Shown one piece after another: positions 9,962 to 20,025 of a DNA stretch of 64,000 nucleotides. Every line of letters begins with the position of its first letter. Position 1 is the stretch's first letter. Under the pieces are notes generated by a model. It made no database searches. It worked only from the letters and a program-made list of their open reading frames with translations, and was not told the origin of the DNA. Both the position numbers and the translations under genes were made by a program. The DNA is from Bacteroidia bacterium (lineage in GTDB: Bacteria; Bacteroidota; Bacteroidia; UKL13-3), in contig JAIOYZ010000007.1 of assembly GCA_021740845.1 (NCBI GenBank), forward strand, positions 1 through 64,000, given 5' to 3'.

Positions 9962-11071
9962 TTGAATAAGGCTAGGATCATTTTTATTGTTTTAACTATT
10001 TACATTTTTGCCGCTTTTGGTTGGTGGACATATGCCCATTATAAAAACGCAAAACTAATATCTCTTCAACAAAAGGATGTATTAGAAATGCGTTGCTATA
10101 AGGCAACCTTTGACATACAAGGAGGAATTGACCAGCAACTATTTGACGATACAATAGGGTTAAGAACTTTTTTTGACCCAAACTATCCAGACTTAGAAGT
10201 GGTTTTTCTAAATAATTTTATTCCTCTATCCAACTATATGGTTAGGCCCAAATTGGATAGCTATAAATCTTTAGAAAACAACTACAAAAGGCAATTATGG
10301 ATGTACATTATGGAAGGCATTGTGATGATGCTTCTTCTGTTTTGGGGTGTTATAGTAATCTACAGTAGTTTTAAAAAAGAATTACTATTTAAAAGGCTAC
10401 AGGCCAACTTTCTATTATCAATAACGCATGAGTTAAAAACGCCTTTAACCGCAATGAAATTGTATATGGAAACGCTTTTGAAAAGGCAAGTAAGTCCAGA
10501 ACAAACGAAGACAATAATAGAAAATTCGTTAATTGAAACAGATAGACTTCAAGAGCAGGTTGAGAAGTTATTGTTATCTGCTCAATTGGATAACCATAAA
10601 TACCAATTACAAAAACAATCCTTAAATTTAAGTGAATTATTGGAGGAGATAATTGCCAATTTTATTAGGCCTAGAAACCATAGTTTAACAATTGAAACAA
10701 ATATTCAGGAACAGGTAATTGTGCAAGGAGATGCAAATGCATTAGAAATGATAATTAACAATTTAATCTCCAACGCAATTAAATACGGGGGAGAAACCTC
10801 TACAATTAAAATTAGTTTGGTTCAAACCAACCAATTTACTAGCCTAAAAATTGCTGACGAGGGCCCCGGAATAAAGGAAGAAGAAAAAAAGTTATTGTTT
10901 AATAAATTTTTTAGAACTGGTGATGAAAACACTAGGAAAACAAAAGGAACAGGATTAGGGTTATTTATTGTTAAGAACTTAGTTGACCTTCATCAAGGTA
11001 AAATTACTATTAGCAATAACGAACCTAAAGGTACTATTTTTGAAATTAAATTAAATTCAGATGCAAACTAG
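9962..11071 (+). CDS. Membrane sensor histidine kinase
   Basis: 369 aa. Two transmembrane helices (about 4-22 and 112-133) bracket a periplasmic sensor of about 90 residues. The HisKA domain carries SITHELKTPLTAMK with the phospho-accepting His near 156. The HATPase has the N box NNLISNAIKYG, G1 ADEGPGI, F box FNKFFRTG and G2 KGTGLGLFIV. The start is TTG; the first in-frame ATG is at codon 43 and would remove helix 1, so TTG is preferred. It overlaps the response regulator by 11 bp, forming a two-component pair. The signal is unknown. Confidence 0.9.
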   Translation: MNKARIIFIVLTIYIFAAFGWWTYAHYKNAKLISLQQKDVLEMRCYKATFDIQGGIDQQLFDDTIGLRTFFDPNYPDLEVVFLNNFIPLSNYMVRPKLDSYKSLENNYKRQLWMYIMEGIVMMLLLFWGVIVIYSSFKKELLFKRLQANFLLSITHELKTPLTAMKLYMETLLKRQVSPEQTKTIIENSLIETDRLQEQVEKLLLSAQLDNHKYQLQKQSLNLSELLEEIIANFIRPRNHSLTIETNIQEQVIVQGDANALEMIINNLISNAIKYGGETSTIKISLVQTNQFTSLKIADEGPGIKEEEKKLLFNKFFRTGDENTRKTKGTGLGLFIVKNLVDLHQGKITISNNEPKGTIFEIKLNSDAN

Positions 11072-11777
11072 AATACTATTGGTAGAAGATGAAGTGCATT
11101 TACAACATGCCATAAAATTGAACCTTGAACTAGAGGGCCATCAAGTGCAGGTTTCTGGAACAGGAACAGACGCAATACGAGTGTTTAGAGAGCAGAAATT
11201 CGACCTTGTGATATTGGATATTATGTTGCCCGAAATGGATGGCTTAATGGTTTGTGAAAACATTAGAATGTACGATCAAAATATTCCTGTACTATTTCTT
11301 TCTGCAAAGAACACCCCAGCAGATAGAATTAACGGTTTAAAAAAGGGCGCTGATGATTATCTCACCAAGCCTTTTGAATTAGAAGAATTGATCCTAAGAA
11401 TTAATAAACTTATTGAAAGAAGTAGACAAATTAAGAATGTTAATGAAAACAAAGTTCCTAAATTATTCACCTTTGGAAGCAATTGGATAAACTTTGAAAA
11501 TCATGAGGCAAAAGGCGTTTCTGGTACATTTGAACTCACCAAAAAAGAGCTTATGCTAATGCGCTTATTAATTGAAAATAAGAATCAGGTAGTAAGCAGA
11601 GAGCACATTTTAAAGGTTGTTTGGGATTATACAGTGATACCCAACACACGTACAATTGATAACTTTATTTTGGCACTTAGAAAGTACTTTGAAGAAGACC
11701 CAAAATTGCCTTTGTTTATTCAATCTGCAAGGGGAATTGGTTATAAATTCACCATAGCAGAAAACCAAAACGCTTAA
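11061..11777 (+). CDS. OmpR/PhoB-type response regulator
   Basis: 238 aa. The receiver domain has the acidic pair VEDE, phospho-acceptor Asp near 53 (LVILDIMLP), LSAK and the conserved KP (YLTKPFELEE). The C-terminal winged-helix domain (about 135-232) has the ELTKKELMLMRLL and TRTIDNFILALRKYF blocks and ends in a typical GIGYKF. It is translationally coupled to the histidine kinase before it. Regulon unknown; the PspC gene upstream is a candidate (inference). Confidence 0.93.
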   Translation: MQTRILLVEDEVHLQHAIKLNLELEGHQVQVSGTGTDAIRVFREQKFDLVILDIMLPEMDGLMVCENIRMYDQNIPVLFLSAKNTPADRINGLKKGADDYLTKPFELEELILRINKLIERSRQIKNVNENKVPKLFTFGSNWINFENHEAKGVSGTFELTKKELMLMRLLIENKNQVVSREHILKVVWDYTVIPNTRTIDNFILALRKYFEEDPKLPLFIQSARGIGYKFTIAENQNA

Positions 11778-11795
11778 GAAATATAGGTTAAATAT

Positions 11796-12194
11796 TTAGT
11801 TCAAATCACAACTAAACATCCAATGGATGCCAAACTTATCTGTAATTGTACCATAACGAGCACCCCAAAAAGTATCTTGCAATTCACTAGTAATGGTGCC
11901 ACCTTCTGCTAAGTTTTGAAATATTCTATCCATTACAAAAACTTCCATAAAACCTAGAGATAAACTGCTATTTGCAGGCATTTTTTCACTAGAAAGATCA
12001 TCGCATCCTTGCAAAATATTGTTTTCAAATGCAATTTCTGCATGCATTACCTTTTGCTCCATTCCACTTGGTATTTCTATTGGAGAACCCTCATAACGGT
12101 TTAAAGCAGTAATTTCTCCACCAAAAACCTTTGCGTAAAACTCGAAAGCACTTTCGCAGCTTCCATTAAATTTTAAATACGTAGATAAAATCAT
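11796..12194 (-). CDS. VOC family (PhnB-like glyoxalase superfamily) protein
   Basis: 132 aa with the PhnB/3-demethylubiquinone methyltransferase-like VOC pattern: YLKFNGSCESAFEFYAKVFGGEI at the N-terminus, VMHAEIAFENN in the middle and WGARYGTITDKFGIHWMF at the end. Members are metal-binding dimers of uncertain substrate. It converges with the response regulator gene (18 bp gap). Nothing else in the neighbourhood hints at the substrate. Confidence 0.85.
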   Translation of the reverse strand: MILSTYLKFNGSCESAFEFYAKVFGGEITALNRYEGSPIEIPSGMEQKVMHAEIAFENNILQGCDDLSSEKMPANSSLSLGFMEVFVMDRIFQNLAEGGTITSELQDTFWGARYGTITDKFGIHWMFSCDLN

Positions 12195-12242
12195 TTGTTA
12201 TTTTCTTTTACCACAAAAGAAAAGATGTTCCTGAAGAAAAAT

Positions 12243-12258
12243 CATGACGGCGGTCATG
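12243..12258 (-). terminator. Probable terminator after uvrA
   Basis: CATGAC-GGCG-GTCATG hairpin 22 bp beyond the uvrA stop, followed on the minus strand by ATTTTTC. The stem is short (6 bp) but has the expected T run. Confidence 0.5.
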
Positions 12259-12279
12259 TTTAATTAAAACTAAAAATAA

Positions 12280-15201
12280 TTAGCCTCGCATATGGCTAAT
12301 TTCAAGCTCCTTTTTTAGAAATTTTCCTGTATGACTCCTTTTATTATTTGCAATTTCCTCAGGTGTGCCAATACCAATAACTTCGCCACCATATTTACCA
12401 CCTTCAGGTCCAATATCAATAACATGGTCGGCCACTTTTATCATGTCTAAATTATGTTCAATAACTAAAACGGTATTCCCTTTATCAACCAGTTTTTGAA
12501 GAACATCCAATAGCACTTTAACATCTTCAAAATGCAAACCTGTTGTTGGTTCATCCAAAATATAGAATGTATTTCCTGTATCTCTTTTACTTAATTCTGT
12601 GGCCAATTTTACACGTTGTGCCTCTCCCCCGCTTAAGGTTGTGCTTTGTTGACCCAAGGTAATATACCCCAATCCCACATCGTGAAGCGCTTGAATTTTT
12701 CTTAATATTTGAGGAGTATTTTCAAAGAAAACTACAGCCTCATCAATGGCCATATCTAAAACATCGTTAATACTTTTACCCTTAAACCTAACTTCTAATG
12801 TTTCTCTGTTATATCTTTTACCATTGCAGGTTTCGCACTTAACATATACATCTGGCAAGAAGTTCATTTCAATACTTCGCATCCCTGCTCCTTGGCAAGT
12901 TTCGCAACGTCCGCCTTTTACATTAAATGAAAATCTACCTGGTTTATATCCCCGTATTTTGGCTTCGGGCAAATTGGCAAACAAATTTCTAATATCTCCA
13001 AAAACTTCCACATAAGTTGCTGGATTACTGCGAGGAGTTCTGCCAATTGGAGATTGATCTATTTCAATAACTTTATCAATAAATTCGAGCCCTTTTACCG
13101 ATTTGTAGGCTAAAGGCTTTTGGTGTGAACCATAAAAATGCTGACGTAAAATTGGATAAAGAGTTTCATTAATTAAAGAAGATTTTCCACTTCCACTTAC
13201 ACCACTTACACAAATAAATTTACCTAATGGAAAGCTAACAGAAACATTTTTCAAGTTGTTTCCAACCGCATTTTTTATCTCCAAAACATTGCCATTTCCC
13301 TTTCTTCTTTTCTCGGGTAATTCAATATTCTTTTTGCCATTTAAATACTGTGCTGTAATTGAATTCGACTGCAAAATTTGTTGCATAGTACCTTGAGCAG
13401 CTATATGCCCTCCATGCACACCAGCACCAAAACCAATGTCCAAAATATAATCACTTTCCTCCATCATGTCTTTGTCGTGCTCAACTACAATAACACTATT
13501 ACCCAAATCACGCAAAGCCTTCAGTGAATCAATCAATCTATTGTTATCTCTTTGGTGTAAACCAATACTCGGTTCATCCAAAATATATAAAACCCCAACC
13601 AGTTGAGAGCCAATTTGAGTTGCCAGTCTAATGCGTTGGGCCTCACCACCACTTAAAGTTTTAGCTGGAGAATTCAATGTTAAATAATCAATTCCAACCC
13701 CCTTTAGAAAGTCAATTCTACTCCTAATTTCTTTCAGTATTTCGGTAGCAATAATTCCTTGTTTAGCATCTAAATGGTCTTCCACATTTTTGAACCAATC
13801 TCCCAATGCCCCAATTTCCATTTGAGCCAAATCTGCAATATTCATTTGCCCAATTTTATAGTGTAAAGATTCCTTTTTCAATCTTGCACCATGACATTCA
13901 GGACACAATTGAATTTCCATAAACTCCTCTGCCCAACGGTAGATGGCATCATAGTTTTTTTCGTGGTAATGCCTAGTTATTATATTTACTAAGCCTTCCC
14001 AATTACTATTATAATTTTGGGTATATCCACTGCTGTATTGATAAGGCACAACAAGTGGTTCATCAGAGCCGTGTAAAATAATCTCTAGAGCTTCTTTTGA
14101 AATTTTATCTATTGGATCAGCAAATGAAAATTTATGTCGTTTACCAAGTTCTCTTAACTGCAAGAAAGTCCAATTTTCTCTGGCCTCTCCAAGTGGCGCT
14201 AATCCTCCTTTGTTAATACTTAACTTTTTATCAGGAATAATAGATTTTTCATCAATAATACTCTTAACACCCAATCCATCACAAGATGGACATGCACCAT
14301 AAGGCGAATTAAAAGAGAAAGTATTGGGTTGTGGTTCATCGTAACTAATACCACTTATTGGGTCCATTAAAAACTTACTATAATGGTAAATTTTATTTTC
14401 GGTTTGATCCAATAAAACCATTGTACCTTTACCCATTCGCAAACCACTCTTAACACTTTCGCCAATTCTAAAACGGGCGCCCTTACTTGTTTCAATGCGA
14501 TCAATCAATACTTCAATATCATGAATTTTGTATCTATCGGCTTGCATTTTGGGGGTAATATCAACTAACTCTCCATCTAGCCTTACTTTGGTAAATCCTT
14601 GTTTTCTGATCTGCTCAAACAACTCTCTGTAATGGCCTTTTCTTCCTTTCACTAATGGAGCTAAAATGGCAATTTTTTTATTCTCAAATTTGGATACAAT
14701 TGAAGCAATAATTTGTTCCTCGGTAAACTTCACCATTTTCTCACCCGACTCATAACTATAAGCATCTGCAGCTCTTGCAAAAAGAAGTCGAAGAAAATCG
14801 TAAATTTCTGTAATGGTACCTACTGTAGACCTTGGGTTCTTATTTACCGATTTTTGTTCTATTGCAATTACTGGAGAAAGGCCATTAATTTTATCTACAT
14901 CAGGGCGCTCCATATTGCCAATAAATTGACGAGCATAAGCAGAAAAACTCTCCATATATCTTCGCTGTCCTTCAGCAAAAATAGTATCAAAGGCAAGTGA
15001 AGATTTTCCACTACCACTTAAACCAGTAATTGTTACAAGTTTATTTCTTGGAATATTAACGTCAATGTTCTTTAAATTGTGCTCACGAGCGCCCAATATT
15101 TCAATATAATCGTCGGATGGCAAATAGGGTATATCCCCACTTTGTAAAGGCGAAATTGATGAGGAATCAAGTGTTGTAGTATCTGAAAAATTCTTAGCCA
15201 T
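12280..15201 (-). CDS. uvrA: UvrABC excinuclease subunit A
   Basis: 973 aa. This is the damage-recognition ATPase of nucleotide excision repair. Two ABC modules are seen: Walker [10 protein letters not shown] near 60 and GVSGSGKSS near 667, signatures [12 protein letters not shown] near 513 and [12 protein letters not shown] near 852, each followed by YILDEP. Zinc-binding CxxC pairs occur at CPSCDG, CPECHG, CETCQG and CETCNG. The N-terminal block [17 protein letters not shown] is canonical. There is an extra leader of about 30 residues rich in Ser/Thr before the conserved start; a shorter start is not obvious. It appears to be transcribed alone. Confidence 0.97.
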   Translation of the reverse strand: MAKNFSDTTTLDSSSISPLQSGDIPYLPSDDYIEILGAREHNLKNIDVNIPRNKLVTITGLSGSGKSSLAFDTIFAEGQRRYMESFSAYARQFIGNMERPDVDKINGLSPVIAIEQKSVNKNPRSTVGTITEIYDFLRLLFARAADAYSYESGEKMVKFTEEQIIASIVSKFENKKIAILAPLVKGRKGHYRELFEQIRKQGFTKVRLDGELVDITPKMQADRYKIHDIEVLIDRIETSKGARFRIGESVKSGLRMGKGTMVLLDQTENKIYHYSKFLMDPISGISYDEPQPNTFSFNSPYGACPSCDGLGVKSIIDEKSIIPDKKLSINKGGLAPLGEARENWTFLQLRELGKRHKFSFADPIDKISKEALEIILHGSDEPLVVPYQYSSGYTQNYNSNWEGLVNIITRHYHEKNYDAIYRWAEEFMEIQLCPECHGARLKKESLHYKIGQMNIADLAQMEIGALGDWFKNVEDHLDAKQGIIATEILKEIRSRIDFLKGVGIDYLTLNSPAKTLSGGEAQRIRLATQIGSQLVGVLYILDEPSIGLHQRDNNRLIDSLKALRDLGNSVIVVEHDKDMMEESDYILDIGFGAGVHGGHIAAQGTMQQILQSNSITAQYLNGKKNIELPEKRRKGNGNVLEIKNAVGNNLKNVSVSFPLGKFICVSGVSGSGKSSLINETLYPILRQHFYGSHQKPLAYKSVKGLEFIDKVIEIDQSPIGRTPRSNPATYVEVFGDIRNLFANLPEAKIRGYKPGRFSFNVKGGRCETCQGAGMRSIEMNFLPDVYVKCETCNGKRYNRETLEVRFKGKSINDVLDMAIDEAVVFFENTPQILRKIQALHDVGLGYITLGQQSTTLSGGEAQRVKLATELSKRDTGNTFYILDEPTTGLHFEDVKVLLDVLQKLVDKGNTVLVIEHNLDMIKVADHVIDIGPEGGKYGGEVIGIGTPEEIANNKRSHTGKFLKKELEISHMRG

Positions 15202-15273
15202 TCAAGCAAGGTCTAGGTAAATGAAAAATGTAATTCAATTTTAAACAGGACATATATGTTTTGGTTTCAAAGA

Positions 15274-16038
15274 TTATATATAACCCTTCAACTCATATAC
15301 AAACAATCCTATCCATTCTTTAATGAGCAAAGTCCAATTTTCTAAACCACCATAAGTTGGAATGATGGTATTTAAAACATTGTCTGTACTTCTAATGCTA
15401 TGCAAATCCGTTGAATATGGGTCAACAGACAATCCCGATTTTTTAAAACAAGCTACTGCTCTTCGCATATGAAAACCGGCAGTAATAAGCAGGTATTTCT
15501 TAGTTGTATAACCAGGATCTTTAGCAGCCAATAACTTTTGGGTATAGGCTGCATTTTGGTAGGTATTAATAGACTTTGTTTCAATCCAAATACAGGAATC
15601 AGGAATACCACACTTTAACAAAAACAACCTGCCCATTTCGGCTTCAGGTTTATATTTTCCAAAAATTGTATCCGACCCAGCTGTATAAATAATTCGATTA
15701 GAAACACCTCTTTTAAACAAATCAATCGCCTGCATCATTCGATCATTTCCATCCGAAAAATTTATTCTTAATTGACCCTCAACCTCATAATTTGTAACAA
15801 ACCCACCGGCAATAATTAGGGCATCATATTTTTGGTTTTTCTTAATTGCTACAGGTTCAATCTCATACCAACCCATAACGGTTTGAGAGAAAAATGGATT
15901 TGAAAAAAATAATAACAACCCCATTGCCCACCAAAAATAGCTTTTAATTCGAGTAAAACTATAAATGAGAAAAAGCAAAATAATGAAGCTAACTGGGGCT
16001 ACAATTGCATACAAAACTTTAGACAAATAGTAAAACAT
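15274..16038 (-). CDS. YdcF/ElyC-like DUF218 membrane protein
   Basis: 254 aa. Two N-terminal transmembrane helices (about 7-27 and 33-52) are followed by a DUF218 domain: YDALIIAGG, an Asn/Arg-rich middle, a KSINTYQNA block and LITAGFHMRRAV. Relatives (SanA, ElyC, YdcF) act on envelope or peptidoglycan precursor homeostasis with poorly known chemistry. It is the last gene of a minus-strand operon, 2 bp after the DUF6427 gene. Confidence 0.85.
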   Translation of the reverse strand: MFYYLSKVLYAIVAPVSFIILLFLIYSFTRIKSYFWWAMGLLLFFSNPFFSQTVMGWYEIEPVAIKKNQKYDALIIAGGFVTNYEVEGQLRINFSDGNDRMMQAIDLFKRGVSNRIIYTAGSDTIFGKYKPEAEMGRLFLLKCGIPDSCIWIETKSINTYQNAAYTQKLLAAKDPGYTTKKYLLITAGFHMRRAVACFKKSGLSVDPYSTDLHSIRSTDNVLNTIIPTYGGLENWTLLIKEWIGLFVYELKGYI

Positions 16039-16040
16039 TC

Positions 16041-17027
16041 TTAATGATTAAAGTATTGATAATAAATAATACAAATCAACATTCCAATAAACAAAAACTC
16101 CTTAAGCCATTTGCGTTGGGATCGAACAAAATAATTTGCTAAAAGAATGCTTAGCGAAAATCCTAAAAATGTTAGTCCGTAAACAAAACCTTGATTTTCG
16201 GCCAAAACTGATACAATTCCAAACAAAAGCATAAACAGAATAATCAATTGAATCCTTCTTGTTTTAACTTTATTTCTTAGGAAATTTATTTGAATTTGGA
16301 AAGCTGAGATAACAAAAACTGGAATGATAAAAAACCAAATTATTCCTTGTTCTAAACTAATTCCTATTGGATTGAAATAAGTTTTTTGGAGAGAATAATT
16401 AAAGGAGTTAATAAAATCATTCAAATGATCCGTTAAAAAAAATAATACTCCTAAAAAATAGCTCGGCACAATTATTCCCAAAATTGCCACCACCCAGAAA
16501 CGCAAATTAAAGGAGGTCATATACAAAACACTAAGTAAAATAAACGGCAGGTATATTATTAAATCATAATCAAACAAAATCCCTAAACCTAATAATATTC
16601 CAGATTCAAAAACTAAAAAAAGTGGTTGTTCAGATTCGTATAAATAACACAATCTATTAAATAGCAGTATAACAAAAGTATTGGAAAGCAACTGCGGTGT
16701 AAGTTGCAATTGTTCGATATAAATACTGTTTATTAAAACATAAAACAATCCAGGCAAAACACTTCCTTTATATAAAATATTGTGTGCATTTGCAATGTAA
16801 TTAATTAGAAATGCCTGCAGTAAAATTATTAAAACCGCTATAACCTGATTCTGCCCTAAGAATGCCTGATGATTTGCTAACCAATCAAAAACCAAATCAG
16901 CAAAAGGCGTATAAAAATTAGGGCTAAGCGGAATAGGAATAAAAAAAGTACTTATTCGGATTAGAATGGTAAAGACTACCATGCCAATAATTGCAAAAAG
17001 AGTATTTGAACGAAAAATTTCTAACAA
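16041..17027 (-). CDS. DUF6427-like polytopic membrane protein
   Basis: 328 aa and very hydrophobic, with about nine or ten predicted transmembrane segments, starting MLEIFRSNTLFAIIGMVVF. Composition and layout match the Bacteroidota DUF6427 family; the function is unknown. It sits between an exported protein (10 bp gap) and a DUF218 protein (2 bp gap), so the three are probably cotranscribed and act on the envelope. The family call rests on recollection of the pattern. Confidence 0.65.
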   Translation of the reverse strand: MLEIFRSNTLFAIIGMVVFTILIRISTFFIPIPLSPNFYTPFADLVFDWLANHQAFLGQNQVIAVLIILLQAFLINYIANAHNILYKGSVLPGLFYVLINSIYIEQLQLTPQLLSNTFVILLFNRLCYLYESEQPLFLVFESGILLGLGILFDYDLIIYLPFILLSVLYMTSFNLRFWVVAILGIIVPSYFLGVLFFLTDHLNDFINSFNYSLQKTYFNPIGISLEQGIIWFFIIPVFVISAFQIQINFLRNKVKTRRIQLIILFMLLFGIVSVLAENQGFVYGLTFLGFSLSILLANYFVRSQRKWLKEFLFIGMLICIIYYQYFNH

Positions 17028-17037
17028 AATATTCCTC

Positions 17038-18507
17038 CTAAAAAGTAATACGCATTAAAGCATATTGTTTGTCCTTAATTGTTCCAGCTAAAATAGTATT
17101 TGGCCCAGTTTGTTTTACCTCACTTGGAATAATGGCTACACTAAAATTACTTGATTTTACTGCAATTTTTTCATCCGATTTACCTTGGTAATTTACATTA
17201 TGTGCCATAATGTTTCCTTCAGTTCCCAATTCCGAATTATACAAGATAAAAATATTATCGGTAGTAGCTAATGTAACAATACCCGAAACATATCCCCCAT
17301 CTCCAACAGAGCTTTGCCTCTTACGAATTATATCTCCAAAATGAATACTACCATCTGGATTAATTGAAATAAGCGCAGCATCATCATAATTATAGGTTAT
17401 TCGCACACCTTCTTGCGGCATATTATTTAAATAATAATTAAACCTTTGTTCAATTCTGGTATATTTTTCTGCTACAAAAAAAACACCACCATCACTCCTA
17501 GGGATTATTTTTCTAATATAATAATTCTTTAAATCTGCATTTCTCTTTTCAATTTTTCCACCCGTAACTTGTTGTAAAACTTCTACATCTAATAAACCAG
17601 CATATTTCTCCTCTGTGGTCCTTTTCTCTATATTGAAACGTTCATAGAAATAACCATTAATCACATTTTTTCCCGGTTCAGAATAGAAACCAAATACAGA
17701 AACGGTATGGTTAAAGTTATTTACCACCAACCCTAATTCTTCAATAAACAATTGTGAATTTCCAAGTTCATAAGCCAGCATTTTATCCTCAATTGGATAA
17801 TAGGCGTAAAGGAAAAAATCTCTACCGTCTACCAAATCCTTCTTTTCCTTAGAAGGAAAATCTATTAAAACAAATGCATTTCCAAAATTGTCGATTTCAT
17901 AATTAGTTACAAAAACATCGTCAGGATCTTCATTCAAAGTAAACTGCTTTCCAAATTGTTGTTGAATTTGATCGTTATAACCATATAAATTCAGTTTACT
18001 CTCGCCAGTAATGCTACTTTTGGTAATAAACATCATCAATACTTTTGTTCTATCTGAGCTTAATTTTATTTGAATCCTTCGCTTTTCTATAAATTGATTT
18101 GTTGGGAAACTGCAAATTACATTAGGAATACCAACAGGTTTTAAGGTGGCATCTAATTTTTGATCCAAAATATCAATATGGTTAGTTTGAGTATTTTTTG
18201 CAGAAATAAATACATGCAAATCGTTATTAACCAAAAGTACCCTTTCAATATTTCCATTTATACTAAGAGGAACAGGTACACTCAATTCTAAACTTAAATT
18301 GGTTTTATATTTTTCAATCAAAACCTCATTTGTAAAATCTGAAGTCTTGCATCGAAGTAAAAAGACACCATTTGAGGTTTCGCCCACAATTTGAGAATAC
18401 AGATTTTTCTGTTTAATTTTTTGTGGATTACCCCATTCAACAGTCTGTCCATAAGACCAAAATGTCTTTAGCAAAAAGAGAAAAATGAAAAGCCCGCGAA
18501 ATCTCAT
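17038..18507 (-). CDS. Exported protein of unknown function
   Basis: 489 aa with a clear signal peptide (FRGLFIFLFLLKTFWSYGQ). The mature part is beta-rich and shows loosely repeated blocks (for example VLLVNNDLHVFISAKN and FVLIDFPSKEKKD), which suggests a beta-propeller-like fold, but I recognise no family. There is no T9SS tail or lipobox, so it is probably periplasmic. First gene of the operon with DUF6427 and DUF218. Its promoter region is shared divergently with hflX. Confidence 0.75.
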   Translation of the reverse strand: MRFRGLFIFLFLLKTFWSYGQTVEWGNPQKIKQKNLYSQIVGETSNGVFLLRCKTSDFTNEVLIEKYKTNLSLELSVPVPLSINGNIERVLLVNNDLHVFISAKNTQTNHIDILDQKLDATLKPVGIPNVICSFPTNQFIEKRRIQIKLSSDRTKVLMMFITKSSITGESKLNLYGYNDQIQQQFGKQFTLNEDPDDVFVTNYEIDNFGNAFVLIDFPSKEKKDLVDGRDFFLYAYYPIEDKMLAYELGNSQLFIEELGLVVNNFNHTVSVFGFYSEPGKNVINGYFYERFNIEKRTTEEKYAGLLDVEVLQQVTGGKIEKRNADLKNYYIRKIIPRSDGGVFFVAEKYTRIEQRFNYYLNNMPQEGVRITYNYDDAALISINPDGSIHFGDIIRKRQSSVGDGGYVSGIVTLATTDNIFILYNSELGTEGNIMAHNVNYQGKSDEKIAVKSSNFSVAIIPSEVKQTGPNTILAGTIKDKQYALMRITF

Positions 18508-18552
18508 TTCTTTGTAGTAATTTTCAAAAAAGCGAAGATACTTTTTTCAAGC

Positions 18553-18560
18553 TATTTTTG
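18553..18560 (+). promoter_or_regulatory. -7 box TATTTTTG for hflX
   Basis: Matches TAnnTTTG and lies 15 bp before the ATG at 18576, the same spacing as at the PspC gene. The TTG used as start in the ORF track is the end of this box. Confidence 0.5.
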
Positions 18561-18575
18561 AATACAAATTATCCC

Positions 18576-19745
18576 ATGGGGAAACCAAAATTATTCGATA
18601 CCAAAAGAAAACAAGAAGAGGCCGTTATTGTAGGCGTTGTAAATTACCAGCAAAGGCTAGAACAAGCTGAAGAATACCTTGAAGAATTGGCTTTTTTAGC
18701 GCATACCGCAGGTGCTATTGTAAAAAAACAATTCCTTCAAAAATTAAATTACCCCAACCCAAGGACCTTTATTGGGGAAGGAAAACTTCAAGAAATCTCA
18801 GATTATGTTACACTTCACGAAATTGATATTGTCATTTTTGATGATGAATTGAGTCCTTCTCAGTTAAGAAATTTAGAACAACAACTGAAATGTAAAATTT
18901 TAGATAGGAGCAATCTTATACTCGACATTTTTGCTAGCAGAGCACAAAGCGCTCAGGCTAAATATCAAGTAGAATTAGCCCAAGCCCAATATTTACTACC
19001 TCGACTAACCAGAATGTGGACCCACTTGAGTAAACAAAAAGGCGGAATTGGTATGAAAGGACCTGGGGAAACAGAAATTGAAACCGATAGAAGAGCTCTT
19101 AGAGAGAAGATAAGTAAACTTAAAGAACGCCTCGAGGTTATTGATAGGCAAGCAGCAACACAACGTAGAAACCGCGACCATAAAGCAAGAATTTCTTTGG
19201 TTGGTTATACCAATGTGGGCAAATCAACTATCATGAATCTCATTGCCAAAAGTGATGTTTTTGCCGAAGACAAATTATTTGCAACACTTGATAGTACGGT
19301 AAGAAAAGTGGATTGGCCTGACGCCTCCTTTTTAATTAGTGATACAGTTGGGTTCATCAGAAAACTTCCTCACCAATTGGTTGAATGTTTTAAATCCACC
19401 TTGGATGAAATTAGAGAAGCAGATATTTTACTTCATGTTGTTGATATTAGTCATCCAAATTTTGAAGATCAAATTCATGTTGTAAATGAAACACTAAAAG
19501 AAATTGGGGCACTAAATAAATCAGTAGTTTTAGTTTTCAATAAAATTGACCAATTGAAAGAGCCTTTCATCCTAGGGGATGAAACCATTGAAAATAAGCA
19601 AGCCTATTTAGACCAACTTCAAAACTCATGGATGGCAAAAGAAAACTACCCAGCAATCTTTATTTCAGCAAGTAAGAAACTAAATGTAGAAGAATTGAGA
19701 AACACACTTACAAAGTTGGTTTTAGAATTTTCCAAAAAATTATGA
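18576..19745 (+). CDS. hflX: GTPase HflX
   Basis: 389 aa from the ATG at 18576; the track start (TTG at 18558) falls inside a -7 box and is rejected. The N-terminal HflX domain carries FIGEGKLQEI and the glycine-rich linker GGIGMKGPGETEIETDRR. The G domain has G1 GYTNVGKST, G3 SDTVGFI and G4 FNKID. HflX binds the 50S subunit and rescues or splits stalled ribosomes under stress. It stands alone on the plus strand. Confidence 0.95.
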   Translation: MGKPKLFDTKRKQEEAVIVGVVNYQQRLEQAEEYLEELAFLAHTAGAIVKKQFLQKLNYPNPRTFIGEGKLQEISDYVTLHEIDIVIFDDELSPSQLRNLEQQLKCKILDRSNLILDIFASRAQSAQAKYQVELAQAQYLLPRLTRMWTHLSKQKGGIGMKGPGETEIETDRRALREKISKLKERLEVIDRQAATQRRNRDHKARISLVGYTNVGKSTIMNLIAKSDVFAEDKLFATLDSTVRKVDWPDASFLISDTVGFIRKLPHQLVECFKSTLDEIREADILLHVVDISHPNFEDQIHVVNETLKEIGALNKSVVLVFNKIDQLKEPFILGDETIENKQAYLDQLQNSWMAKENYPAIFISASKKLNVEELRNTLTKLVLEFSKKL

Positions 19746-20007
19746 CCTAAAGGTTATGCTGCCATCTAACTAAGAATTCATACTACTCCTGCAATTTCAA
19801 TAGTATTTCTGGCACATAATAAATTACAAGAAAGAAAATGACTTACTTGATCCAATAGGCCAGAATAAATTCTGTTATACTTTTCAAAATGTGTTTTTCT
19901 AAAATATATAGATTACTGAAATTATGATTTGGCTAGGAAAATCATAACAAATCTAATATTTGGCCAAAAGTTATTATAGAATAGTTGGGCGAAGTGGCAT
20001 AAATATT

Positions 20008-20015
20008 TATTTTCG
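20008..20015 (+). promoter_or_regulatory. -7 box TATTTTCG for the GT2 gene
   Basis: TAnnTTCG variant of the -7 box, 10 bp before the ATG at 20026. A GTTG lies 20 bp upstream as a possible -33 element (19984-19987). It supports starting the gene at 20026. Confidence 0.5.
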
Positions 20016-20025
20016 CAATTCTTGT

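Noticed and set aside
12746-15000. 89-aa and 95-aa plus-strand ORFs in uvrA
   Set aside because: Antisense to uvrA, whose motifs are continuous there.
19922-19947. 9-bp inverted repeat TTATGATTT/AAATCATAA in the hflX-GT2 spacer
   Set aside because: Very AT-rich stem without a T run; in sequence of this composition it may be chance, so it is not called a terminator or operator.
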